From contig NZ_JAGPXT010000009.1 in NCBI RefSeq assembly GCF_018070465.1, positions 1-64,000 of the forward strand: 64,000 bases of DNA, given 5' to 3'. Origin of the DNA: Micromonospora sp. C95 (GTDB lineage Bacteria > Actinomycetota > Actinomycetes > Mycobacteriales > Micromonosporaceae). Shown piece by piece: positions 37,350 to 45,433 of the stretch (positions within the stretch are counted from its first letter, which is position 1; each line of letters starts with the position of its first letter). A model generated the notes under the pieces. It was not told the origin of the DNA. It worked only from the letters and a program-made list of their open reading frames with translations, and searched no databases. The translations under genes and the position numbers were made by a program.

Positions 37350-38513
37350 ATGGCCTCCGAGGAGTCTTCCCGTCCAGACCGGCGTGACCCGGAGTCCGAC
37401 CCCGCCCGCGCGGTACGGCGGGACGAGCCGGACACCGACCCCGCCCGCGCGGTGCGGCGGGACGAGCCGGACACCGAGGACGCGCGCGAGGTGCGGCGGG
37501 ACGAGTCGGGCGCGGACAGCGCCCCGCCGGAACGGCCGGAGCCGGACGCCGACCGTGACACGCCAGCGCATCCGGGCCGGCTGTCGCGGGGCGAGTGGGT
37601 GGCGGCGATGCGCCGGACGGTGCGCGAGTTCGGCGACGACAGCCTGACCGACTGGGCCGCGGCGCTCACCTACTACGGCGTGCTCTCCATCTTCCCGGGC
37701 CTGCTGGTGCTGGTCTCGCTGCTGGGCCTGCTGGGCCGAGAGGCCACCCGGACGGTACGCGACACCGTCGCGGAGTCGGTGCCCGAGCAGAACATCCGCC
37801 AGATTCTCGACACCGCCATCGAACAGGCCTCGCAGAGCGGCGGGTTGGCCGGTGTCGCCGCGATCATCGGTCTGCTGGCCGCCTTCTGGTCGGCCTCCGG
37901 TTACGTCGCCGCCTTCATGCGCGCCTCCAACGCGATCTACGACGTGCCGGAGGGGCGGCCGATCTGGAAGACCCTGCCGATCCGAGTGGGGGTCACCGCG
38001 GTGATCGGCGTACTGCTGCTGGTCAGTGCGGTGATCGTGGTCTTCACCGGCCGCTTCGCCGAGGAGGTCGGCGCCGCGCTGGGGGTGGGGCGTACGGCCG
38101 TGACGGTATGGGACATCGCCAAGTGGCCGGTGCTGCTGATCCTGGTCAGCCTGATGTTCGCCATCCTCTACTGGGCTTCGCCGAACGCGCGTCTGGGCGG
38201 CTTCCGCTGGGTGAGTCCCGGTGGACTGCTGGCGGTGCTGATCTGGCTGCTGGTCTCCGGCCTGTTCGCGTTCTACGTCGGCAACTTCGGCTCGTACAAC
38301 AAGACCTACGGCGCGCTCGCCGGGGTGATCATCTTTTTGGTCTGGCTCTGGCTGAGCAACATCGCGATCCTGTTCGGTGCGGAGCTCGATGCCGAGTTGG
38401 CGCGGGCGCGGGCGATCAGCGGTGGCCTCCGGCCGGTCGATCGCGAGCCCTACGTTGAGTTGCGCGATGACCGCAAGCTGCGCCCGAAGGGTGGTGAATC
38501 GCCTTCCCAGTGA
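37350..38513 (+). CDS. YihY/BrkB-family membrane protein
   Basis: A 387-residue protein with a hydrophilic N-terminus (1-80) and about six helices. Family signatures: DWAAALTYYGVLSIFPGLLVLVSLLG, then FWSASGYVAAFMRASNAIYDV and NFGSYNKTYGALAGVIIFLVWLWLSN. Members are inner-membrane proteins of unsettled function, formerly called ribonuclease BN. Residues 17-55 are three tandem 13-residue repeats (DPARAVRRDEPDT, twice, then EDAREVRRDESGA), encoded by 39-nt repeats at 37398-37514. ATG 37350 follows GGAGGGG; the 68 codons before it are not family-like. Confidence 0.88.
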   Translation: MASEESSRPDRRDPESDPARAVRRDEPDTDPARAVRRDEPDTEDAREVRRDESGADSAPPERPEPDADRDTPAHPGRLSRGEWVAAMRRTVREFGDDSLTDWAAALTYYGVLSIFPGLLVLVSLLGLLGREATRTVRDTVAESVPEQNIRQILDTAIEQASQSGGLAGVAAIIGLLAAFWSASGYVAAFMRASNAIYDVPEGRPIWKTLPIRVGVTAVIGVLLLVSAVIVVFTGRFAEEVGAALGVGRTAVTVWDIAKWPVLLILVSLMFAILYWASPNARLGGFRWVSPGGLLAVLIWLLVSGLFAFYVGNFGSYNKTYGALAGVIIFLVWLWLSNIAILFGAELDAELARARAISGGLRPVDREPYVELRDDRKLRPKGGESPSQ

Positions 38514-38558
38514 CCTTTCGGGCGCATCCGCACCTAACTAGCCGCTGCCTTCCGCCGA

Positions 38559-38584
38559 AACTTTTGCTAGATCAGGCAAAAGTT
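38559..38584. promoter_or_regulatory. Perfect inverted repeat before the ROK gene (operator)
   Basis: AACTTTTGC (38559-38567) and GCAAAAGTT (38576-38584) are perfect complements separated by 8 nt, 113 nt before the GTG of the ROK regulator. The region is AT-rich for this genome. Likely the ROK protein's own binding site, controlling the whole sugar operon. Confidence 0.65.
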
Positions 38585-38696
38585 GCCACCAAAATGCTCT
38601 AAGGTCTGGACAGCGCAGGTTGAAGCCTCCTACTGTGTCGGGCACCACACGTCGGCATTTCGCCGAGGTGAATATCCCGCTGGGAGAGGTGAGCCC

Positions 38697-39875
38697 GTGC
38701 CCAACGCCGACCCCCTGCACGTCCGGCTGTTGCGGTTGTTGCGCGACGAGGGAGCGCTGTCGCGGGCCGAACTCGCCGACCGGCTGGAGATGCCCCGGCC
38801 TCGACTGCTCGCCGAGTTGGAGCGGCTGGTCGCCCTCGGCTACGTGGCGGAGGCGGGCAAGGCGGCCTCCCGGGGCGGGCGGCGATCGACGCTTGTCGAG
38901 TTGAGTCCGGAGCTGCGCTTCGCGGCCGTCGACCTGGGCGCCAGCTCGATCGACGTGGAGGTCGTCAACGGCCGGCTGGAGCCGGTGGCGGCGTACGCGG
39001 AGGCGGCCGACATCCGGTCCGGCCCCAAGGTGATCCTCCAGCGCGTCAACGAGCTGCTGCACAAGGCCCGGGTCGACGGCGTCTACGAGCGACTCAACGC
39101 CGTGGGCATCGGGGTGCCCGGCCCGGTCAGCTTCCGCGACGGCGTGCCGGTCTCACCGCCGATCATGCCCGGCTGGGACCGCTTCCCCGTCCGCGAACTG
39201 CTCACCCGCGAGCACGGTTGCCCGGCGGTGGTCGACAACGACGTGAACATCATGGCCATCGGCGAACGGCACGGCGGGGTGGCCCACTCGGTCGACGACT
39301 TCCTCTTCGTCAAGATCGGCACTGGCATCGGCTGCGGGATCTACCTCAGCGGCGACGTCTACCGGGGCACCGACGGGTGTGCCGGCGACATCGGCCACAT
39401 CCAGGTCGATCCGCAGGGGCCGATCTGCTCCTGCGGCAACGCCGGCTGCCTGGAAGCGCTCTTCAGCGGTGCGGCCCTGGCCAAGGACGCCAGCGCCGCC
39501 GCGCGGGCCGGCACCTCACCCGCCCTGGCCGAACGACTGGAGGCAAACGGCGAGGTCACCGCCCTCGATGTCGCCGCCGGGGCCCTCGAAGGCGATGTGA
39601 CCTGCATCCAGCTCATCCGCGAGGGCGGGCGGCGGGTCGGCGGCGTGCTCGCCGGGCTGGTCAGCTTCACCAACCCCTCGATGATCGTGATCGGCGGCGG
39701 GCTCGCCCAGCTCGGGCACATCCTGCTCGCCGAGATCCGCAGCGTCGTGTACCGCCGCTCGCTGCCGCTGGCCACCGGCAACCTGCCGGTGGTGCTCTCC
39801 GAACTCGGCCCACGGGCCGGCGTGGCCGGCGCCGCGGTACTCGCCAGCGACCTGGCCTTCGGGGAGGCGGCATGA
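38697..39875 (+). CDS. ROK-family transcriptional regulator
   Basis: A 392-residue repressor: N-terminal winged helix (residues 1-70, RLLRDEGALSRAELADRLEM, then ELERLVALGYV), then a ROK sugar-kinase-like domain (LGASSIDVEVVNG, then VKIGTGIGCGIYLSG). The zinc motif of ROK proteins is complete: GHIQVDPQGPICSCGNAGCLE. GTG 38697 follows GAGAGG. Its stop overlaps the ATPase start (ATGA), so it is the first gene of the importer operon and likely controls it by binding the inverted repeat upstream. The inducer sugar is unknown. Confidence 0.88.
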   Translation: MPNADPLHVRLLRLLRDEGALSRAELADRLEMPRPRLLAELERLVALGYVAEAGKAASRGGRRSTLVELSPELRFAAVDLGASSIDVEVVNGRLEPVAAYAEAADIRSGPKVILQRVNELLHKARVDGVYERLNAVGIGVPGPVSFRDGVPVSPPIMPGWDRFPVRELLTREHGCPAVVDNDVNIMAIGERHGGVAHSVDDFLFVKIGTGIGCGIYLSGDVYRGTDGCAGDIGHIQVDPQGPICSCGNAGCLEALFSGAALAKDASAAARAGTSPALAERLEANGEVTALDVAAGALEGDVTCIQLIREGGRRVGGVLAGLVSFTNPSMIVIGGGLAQLGHILLAEIRSVVYRRSLPLATGNLPVVLSELGPRAGVAGAAVLASDLAFGEAA

Positions 39876-41446
39876 CCGGGCACGACGCCGTGAGCGGGAC
39901 CGGCGGCACGCCGGTCGAGACGACCACCGGCGAGGTGGTACTGCGCCTGACCGACGTGGTCAAGACCTTCCCGGGCGTACGCGCGCTGGACGGGGTGCAA
40001 CTTGAGGTACGCGCGGGTGAGGTGCACTGCCTGCTCGGGCAGAACGGCGCCGGCAAGTCCACCCTGATCAAGGTACTCGCCGGGGTGCACCGGCCGGACT
40101 CCGGGCACGTCGAGTGGCTCGGCGAGCGGGTCGCCTTCGCCAACCCGCAGGCCGCGATGCGCGCCGGGATCGCCACCATCTACCAGGAACTCGACCTGGT
40201 CGCGGATCTGTCCGTGGCGGAGAACGCCTTCCTGGGCCACGAGCCGCGTCGGTTCGGCTTCATCCGCCGGGGCCACATGGCCGGCCGGACCCGGCAGATC
40301 CTTGACCGGCTCGGTCACGCCGAGATGCCACCGAACCGGATGGTGCGGGCCCTGCCGGCGGCCGGCAAGCAGGTGGTCAGCATGGCCCGGGCGCTGTCCC
40401 ACGAGGCCCGGCTGATCATCATGGACGAGCCGAGCGCGGTGCTTGCCCACGACGAGGTGGAGAACCTCTTCCGGATCATCCGCGAGCTGACCGCGCAGGG
40501 CATCGCGGTCATCTACATCTCGCACCGGCTGGAGGAGATCCGCGAGATCGGCGACCGGGTGACCGTTCTCAAGGACGGCCGGACCACGGCGGCGAACCTG
40601 CCGGCCCGCGAGACCCCGACCAGCGACCTGGTCTCCCGGATGACCGGCCGGGACATCGAGTACGTCTTCCCGGACCGCCCCGCCGAGACCGTGGTCGGCG
40701 ACGAACTGCTCCAGGTCGACGGGTTGACCCGCACCGGCGAGTTCGCCGACGTGTCACTCACCGTCCGGGCGGGCGAGATCGTCGGCATCGCGGGCCTGGT
40801 CGGCTCCGGCCGCTCCGAACTACTGGAGACGATCTACGGTGCGCGGGCGGCCGAGACCGGTTCGGTGCGGATGGCCGGCCGGGCGCTGCGCCCCGGCAGC
40901 GTCGGCGCGGCGGTCAAGGCCGGCATGGGCATGGCCCCCGAGGAGCGTAAGAGCCAGGCGTTGCTGCTCGGTGAGCCGATCTACCGAAACGTCACCCTCG
41001 CCACCTTCGCGCGCTACGCCCGCTTCGGGTTCACCAACATGGGCCGCGAACGGGCGGAGGCCGACCGGATCGCCGAGAGCCTGGAGATGCGCCCGCGTGA
41101 CGTCCGCCGGGCGGTACGCACGCTCTCCGGCGGCAACCAGCAGAAGGTGGTGGTCGGTCGCTGGCTGCTCGGCGACACGAAACTGCTGCTGCTCGACGAG
41201 CCCACCCGGGGGGTGGACGTCGGTGCCCGGGCCGAGCTGTACCAGGTGATCCGGCAGCTCGCGGCCCAGGGCGTCGGTGTGCTGCTGGTCTCCAGTGAGG
41301 TGCCCGAGGTGCTCGGCCTGGCCGACCGGGTGCTGGTGATGCGGGAGGGACGGGTCGTCCGTACGGCCCCCGCCGACGAACTCGACGAACCCACGGTGCT
41401 CGACCTCGTCATCGCGGGGTCCCTGATGGAAGGCGCAGCGGCATGA
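39872..41446 (+). CDS. Sugar ABC importer ATPase with two nucleotide-binding domains
   Basis: A 524-residue RbsA/XylG-type ATPase. First half: GQNGAGKSTLIKVLAGV (Walker A), the unusual signature LPAAGKQVVSMARAL and LIIMDEPSAVL. Second half: a degenerate Walker A GLVGSGRSELLETIYG, normal for this family, then LSGGNQQKVVVGRWLL and LLLLDEPTRGVDVGARAE. It drives uptake of a monosaccharide or cyclitol. Coupled by ATGA overlaps to the ROK gene before and the permease after. Confidence 0.92.
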   Translation: MTGHDAVSGTGGTPVETTTGEVVLRLTDVVKTFPGVRALDGVQLEVRAGEVHCLLGQNGAGKSTLIKVLAGVHRPDSGHVEWLGERVAFANPQAAMRAGIATIYQELDLVADLSVAENAFLGHEPRRFGFIRRGHMAGRTRQILDRLGHAEMPPNRMVRALPAAGKQVVSMARALSHEARLIIMDEPSAVLAHDEVENLFRIIRELTAQGIAVIYISHRLEEIREIGDRVTVLKDGRTTAANLPARETPTSDLVSRMTGRDIEYVFPDRPAETVVGDELLQVDGLTRTGEFADVSLTVRAGEIVGIAGLVGSGRSELLETIYGARAAETGSVRMAGRALRPGSVGAAVKAGMGMAPEERKSQALLLGEPIYRNVTLATFARYARFGFTNMGRERAEADRIAESLEMRPRDVRRAVRTLSGGNQQKVVVGRWLLGDTKLLLLDEPTRGVDVGARAELYQVIRQLAAQGVGVLLVSSEVPEVLGLADRVLVMREGRVVRTAPADELDEPTVLDLVIAGSLMEGAAA

Positions 41447-42561
41447 CCGATAGTCCGCCCACGACCAAGCTGCCGGCGCAGTCGCCGCCGGTGGACCCGG
41501 CCGAGACCGAGGCGGCGGGGCACGCCACGCCGACCGCCACGGCGGGCCCCAGCGGCGGGCTCTCCTGGTGGCACGGCGACGGCGGTGAGGGCGCCAAGCG
41601 GAATCTCGCCCTGATCGGGGTGCTGCTGGCTCTGTTCGTGATCGGAGCGGCCACCCGCTGGGATTTGTACGCCAACCCGGACTGGGTCTGGGCGAACATG
41701 CTCAGCATCCTGAAGCTCGCCTCGGTGGTCGGCGTGGTCACCGTCGGGATGACCTTCGTGATCATCGGGGGTGGCATCGACCTCTCGGTCGGCGCGATCG
41801 TGGCGCTGGCCGGGGTCTGGTGCACCACGGTGGCGACCCAGAGCTTCGGCGCCGGCGGAATGATCTTTACCGCGATCATCGTCGGGGTGGCGGTCGGCCT
41901 GGTCAACGGGACGCTCATCGCGTACGGACGGCTGGTGCCGTTCATCGCGACGCTGGCCATGCTTGTCGCCGCGCGCGGACTGGCCGCCGAGATCTCCCAG
42001 AAGCAGACCCAGATCTCGCAGAACAGCACGATCAACGGCATCGCCAGCACGGATCTGCTCGGCATCCCGCTGCTGGTCTACATCCTGGCCGCCGTGGTCG
42101 CCGCGGGCTGGGTGCTGCTCAACCGCACCACCTTCGGGCGGCGCACGGTCGCCGTCGGCGGCAACCCGGAGGCCGCCCGGCTGGCCGGCATCAACGTCAA
42201 GCTGCACACCCTGCTGCTGTACGCGCTGTCCGGCCTGTGCTGCGGCATCGCCGCCATCATGCTCACCGCGCAGGCCACCTCGGCCCAAGCGGCGATGGCG
42301 AACCTCTACGAACTGGACGCGATCGCCGCCGTGATCATCGGTGGCACGCTGCTCAGCGGCGGGCGGGGCACCATCGTCGGCTCCCTGCTCGGTGTGATCA
42401 TCTTCGCCACCATCACCAACCTCTTCGCCATCAACGGCCTCTCCACCGAGGCACAGAACATGGTCAAGGGCGGCATCATCGTCGCCGCCGTCCTGATCCA
42501 GCAGATCCAGTTCGGCAGTCTCTCCCAGTTCTTCCGTCGTAACCGGCTCACCACGAGCTGA
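41443..42561 (+). CDS. Sugar ABC importer permease (RbsC type)
   Basis: A 372-residue membrane protein with a polar N-terminus of about 55 residues and 8-10 helices. RbsC-type signatures: GMTFVIIGGGIDLSVGAIVALAG, then GRRTVAVGGNPEAARLAGINV and AVIIGGTLLSGGRGTIVGSLLG. Its ATG overlaps the ATPase stop. It forms the channel of the importer. Confidence 0.92.
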   Translation: MTDSPPTTKLPAQSPPVDPAETEAAGHATPTATAGPSGGLSWWHGDGGEGAKRNLALIGVLLALFVIGAATRWDLYANPDWVWANMLSILKLASVVGVVTVGMTFVIIGGGIDLSVGAIVALAGVWCTTVATQSFGAGGMIFTAIIVGVAVGLVNGTLIAYGRLVPFIATLAMLVAARGLAAEISQKQTQISQNSTINGIASTDLLGIPLLVYILAAVVAAGWVLLNRTTFGRRTVAVGGNPEAARLAGINVKLHTLLLYALSGLCCGIAAIMLTAQATSAQAAMANLYELDAIAAVIIGGTLLSGGRGTIVGSLLGVIIFATITNLFAINGLSTEAQNMVKGGIIVAAVLIQQIQFGSLSQFFRRNRLTTS

Positions 42562-42651
42562 CCACCGCTACGTCCGGGCCATCCGCGCAACCGACGGTGG
42601 CCGGGATCCGTACACCCAAAATCCCCACCACTTGATAACCAGGAGGTCGTC

Positions 42652-43704
42652 ATGACCCAGCACAGTCGCGACATGTCGCGGCGCCGGCTGCTCTTCGGCG
42701 GGGCGGCCGTCGGCGCCGGCGTACTGCTCGCCGGTTGTACCAGCAACGAGCAGTCGCCGACCGAGGCGCAGACTAAGGCGGCCGACGGCAACGCCAACGC
42801 CGAGCCCGGCAAGCAGGTGACCATCGGCTTCTCCGCGCCGGCGGCCGACCACGGCTGGATCGCCGCGATCACCAACAACGCCAAGGCGCAGGCCGCCGCG
42901 TACTCCGACGTGACCTTCAACATCGTCGAGGCGGGCGCGGACGCGGCGGCCCAGCGGGCGGCGCTGTCCACCCTGATCTCCCAGAAGCCCGACGTGATCG
43001 TGCTGCTGCCGCACGACGGCAAGGAGCTGAACTCGTTCGGGCTGGAGGCGATGCAGGCCGGCATCCCGGTGGTCAACCTGGACCGGGCCTTCCCGGACGC
43101 CAAGGCGTACCGGCTGCAGATCAAGGGCGACAACTACGGCATGGGCGTCTCCGCCGCCACCTTCATCGCCGAGCAGCTGAAGGCCAAGGGCGTCAGCAAC
43201 CCGGTGATCGCCGAGATCGCCGGGATCGACTCGCTGGAGCTGACCCAGGAGCGTACGAAGGGCTTCAACGACACCCTGGCCCAGCACGGCCTGAAGGTGA
43301 AGAACCGGCGGGCGGCCGAGTTCACCGTGGACACCGGGCAGCGGGAGGCGGCCCAGTTGCTACAGGCCGAGCCGAAGATCGACGCGATCTGGAACCACGA
43401 CGACGACCAGGGCATCGGCGTGCTGGCCGCGATCAGCCAGGCCAACCGCAACGAGTTCTTCATGGTCGGCGGCGCCGGCTCGAAGAAGGCGATGGAGGAC
43501 ATCCTGGCCGACAACACGGTGCTGAAGGCCACGGTGACCTACAGCCCGTCGATGGCGTCCTCGGCGATCTCGCTGGCCCGCCTCATCGGCCAGGGCCGGG
43601 GCATGTCCGACCTGGTGGAACTCCAGGTTCCCAAGGAGATCGTCCTCGCCTCCGAAACGATCACCAAGGAGAACGCGAGCGACTACCTCAAGCTCGGGTT
43701 CTGA
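42652..43704 (+). CDS. Sugar-binding protein of ABC importer, Tat lipoprotein
   Basis: A 350-residue periplasmic-binding-protein-like lipoprotein. A twin-Arg motif (SRRRLLFGG) is followed by a lipobox (LLAGCTS), so it is probably exported folded by Tat and lipid-anchored. Mature part of the ribose-binding type: ITIGFS-like start, AALSTLISQKPDVIVLLPHDG, AGIPVVNLDRAF, and NHDDDQGIGVLAAI. The strong AGGAGG site lies 8 nt before the ATG. The ligand is unknown; inositol, ribose and xylose binders share this form. Confidence 0.9.
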   Translation: MTQHSRDMSRRRLLFGGAAVGAGVLLAGCTSNEQSPTEAQTKAADGNANAEPGKQVTIGFSAPAADHGWIAAITNNAKAQAAAYSDVTFNIVEAGADAAAQRAALSTLISQKPDVIVLLPHDGKELNSFGLEAMQAGIPVVNLDRAFPDAKAYRLQIKGDNYGMGVSAATFIAEQLKAKGVSNPVIAEIAGIDSLELTQERTKGFNDTLAQHGLKVKNRRAAEFTVDTGQREAAQLLQAEPKIDAIWNHDDDQGIGVLAAISQANRNEFFMVGGAGSKKAMEDILADNTVLKATVTYSPSMASSAISLARLIGQGRGMSDLVELQVPKEIVLASETITKENASDYLKLGF

Positions 43705-43725
43705 CACAACGGGGGGAGACCCACC

Positions 43726-44934
43726 TTGTCCACGACAAACAACGAACTGCGGGTCGGCATGGTCGGCTACGCGTTCATGGGGGCCGCGCACTCGCAGGCG
43801 TGGCGCACCGTGAACCGGGTGTACGACCTGCCCGCGCGGGCCCGGATGGCGCTCGTCTGCGGCCGGGACTCCGCGAAGGTGGCCGAGGCCGCCGACCGGC
43901 TCGGCTGGGAGGAGCACACCACCGACTGGCGGGAGCTGGTGAATCGTCCGGACATCGACGTGGTCGACATCTGCACGCCGGGTGACAGCCACGCCGAGAT
44001 CGCGCTGGCCGCGCTAGCCGCGGGCAAGCACGTGCTGTGCGAGAAGCCGCTTGCCAACACGGTCGCCGAGGCGCGGGAGATGGCCGCCGCGGCGGCCACC
44101 GCCCGGGCCGGCGGAGCGCGGTCGATGTGCGGTTTCAACTACCGGCGGGTGCCCGCGGTGGCGCTGATGCGCCAGCTCATCGCCGACGGGCGGCTCGGCG
44201 AGATCCGGCACGTCCGGGCCACCTACCTGCAGGACTGGATCGTGGACCCGCAGTTCCCCCTGGTCTGGCGGCTCCGTAAGGAGGTGTCGGGCTCCGGTGC
44301 GCTGGGTGACATCGGTGCGCACATCATCGACCTGACCCAGTACGTCACCGGCCAGCTGATCAGCGGAGTCAGCGCGGTCACCGAGACCTTCGTCAAGGAG
44401 CGGCCGCTGCCGGCCGAGTCGAGCGGGCTCGCGGCGCAGGCCGACGGGGCCGGGGCCGCCACCGGCCCGGTCACCGTCGACGACGCGGCCATCTTCGTGG
44501 CCCGGTTGGACGGCGGGGCACTCGCCACGTACGAGGCGACCCGGTTCGCCACCGGACGCAAGAACGCCCTCCGCGTGGAGATCAACGGGTCGTTGGGCAG
44601 CGTCGCCTTCGACCTGGAGCGCCTCAACGAACTGGAGTTCCTCGACGCCACCCGGCCCGCCGCCGAGCAGGGGTTCAGCCGCATCCTGGTGACCGAGGCC
44701 GAGCACCCGTACCTGTCGGCCTGGTGGCCGCCGGGCCACATCATCGGGTACGAGCACTCCTTCACGCACCAGATGCGCGACTTCATCGAGGCGGTGGCGA
44801 CCGGCACCGACCCGTCGCCCTCGTTCGCCGAGGCGTTGCAGGTGCAACTGGTGCTGGACGCGGTGACCCGTTCGGCCGAACTGGGCTCCTCCTGGGCCCA
44901 GGTGGAGCCGTCACCGGCGCCGGTCGCCGCCTGA
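43726..44934 (+). CDS. Gfo/Idh/MocA-family dehydrogenase
   Basis: A 402-residue NAD(P)-dependent sugar or cyclitol dehydrogenase. N-terminal Rossmann part: LRVGMVGYAFMGAAHSQAW, then VDICTPGDSHAEIALAALAAGKHVLCEKPLANT (the EKP motif with the catalytic Lys). C-terminal substrate domain with GSGALGDIGAHIIDLTQY (Asp and His of the active site). TTG 43726 follows GGGGGGAG by 8 nt. Last gene of the importer operon, so it likely oxidises the imported sugar. Inositol 2-dehydrogenase is one option, but it is not proven. Confidence 0.9.
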   Translation: MSTTNNELRVGMVGYAFMGAAHSQAWRTVNRVYDLPARARMALVCGRDSAKVAEAADRLGWEEHTTDWRELVNRPDIDVVDICTPGDSHAEIALAALAAGKHVLCEKPLANTVAEAREMAAAAATARAGGARSMCGFNYRRVPAVALMRQLIADGRLGEIRHVRATYLQDWIVDPQFPLVWRLRKEVSGSGALGDIGAHIIDLTQYVTGQLISGVSAVTETFVKERPLPAESSGLAAQADGAGAATGPVTVDDAAIFVARLDGGALATYEATRFATGRKNALRVEINGSLGSVAFDLERLNELEFLDATRPAAEQGFSRILVTEAEHPYLSAWWPPGHIIGYEHSFTHQMRDFIEAVATGTDPSPSFAEALQVQLVLDAVTRSAELGSSWAQVEPSPAPVAA

Positions 44935-44961
44935 ACCACCTCCGGAGCCGACCGGCGAGGG

Positions 44962-44988
44962 CCGGCCACGGTTGCGCCCCGTGGCCGG
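44962..44988 (+). terminator. Hairpin 1 after the sugar importer operon
   Basis: CCGGCCACGG and its exact complement form a 10-bp stem with a 7-nt loop, 28 nt after the dehydrogenase stop. Confidence 0.75.
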
Positions 44989-45044
44989 TACGGGCCGGGT
45001 CCGGAGGTCGTGCCCCGGGCGACCGGCGGCACGAGCAATGCGGT

Positions 45045-45089
45045 TCCTCCGGTGCGGCCGGACCGGGATTCCCCGGCCGCACCGGAGGA
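45045..45089. terminator. Hairpin 2, perfect 17-bp stem
   Basis: TCCTCCGGTGCGGCCGG (45045-45061) and its exact complement (45073-45089) with an 11-nt loop. It is the longest perfect stem noticed in the window. Confidence 0.75.
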
Positions 45090-45165
45090 CCGCCGCCCAC
45101 GACCAGCTCACCGACCGTCCACCTGGAGACTCCCGCCACCAGGCGGACCGCGTCCGACGAGTCGT

Positions 45166-45193
45166 CCGGTCGGGACACCGTCGTCCCGACCGG
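45166..45193. terminator. Hairpin 3, perfect 11-bp stem
   Basis: CCGGTCGGGAC and its exact complement with a 6-nt loop. It is the third hairpin within 235 nt. No gene is seen in this 499-nt gap. Confidence 0.65.
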
Positions 45194-45344
45194 GCCGGAT
45201 GCGGGGGAGGCAGGGGCGAGACGCCGACTGTCCCTGCCTGCCAGCCCCGTCCGTCCGCCCTCTCCGGTATGCCGGCCCGGCGTCGTCGCCGCCGACCTCG
45301 GCGCCGGCCGGCGAGTTACACCGGAGCAGGCGGCGGACGGGGCG

Positions 45345-45433
45345 CATCGGCATAACCCGTATCTTTTTCAGCTTTTTCCTGATATCAAGGTTCAATCGAT
45401 GCATGTCGGTTCCTGGGCACCGGAAGGAGCGCT
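45345..45433 (+). promoter_or_regulatory. AT-rich promoter region of the ebo-like cluster
   Basis: After the hairpins the sequence turns AT-rich for this genome (TATCTTTTTCAGCTTTTTCC) and holds the short palindrome TGATATCA at 45380-45387, then GGAAGGAG before ATG 45434. It is the only likely promoter site for the following eight coupled genes. No sigma boxes can be named with confidence. Confidence 0.4.
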
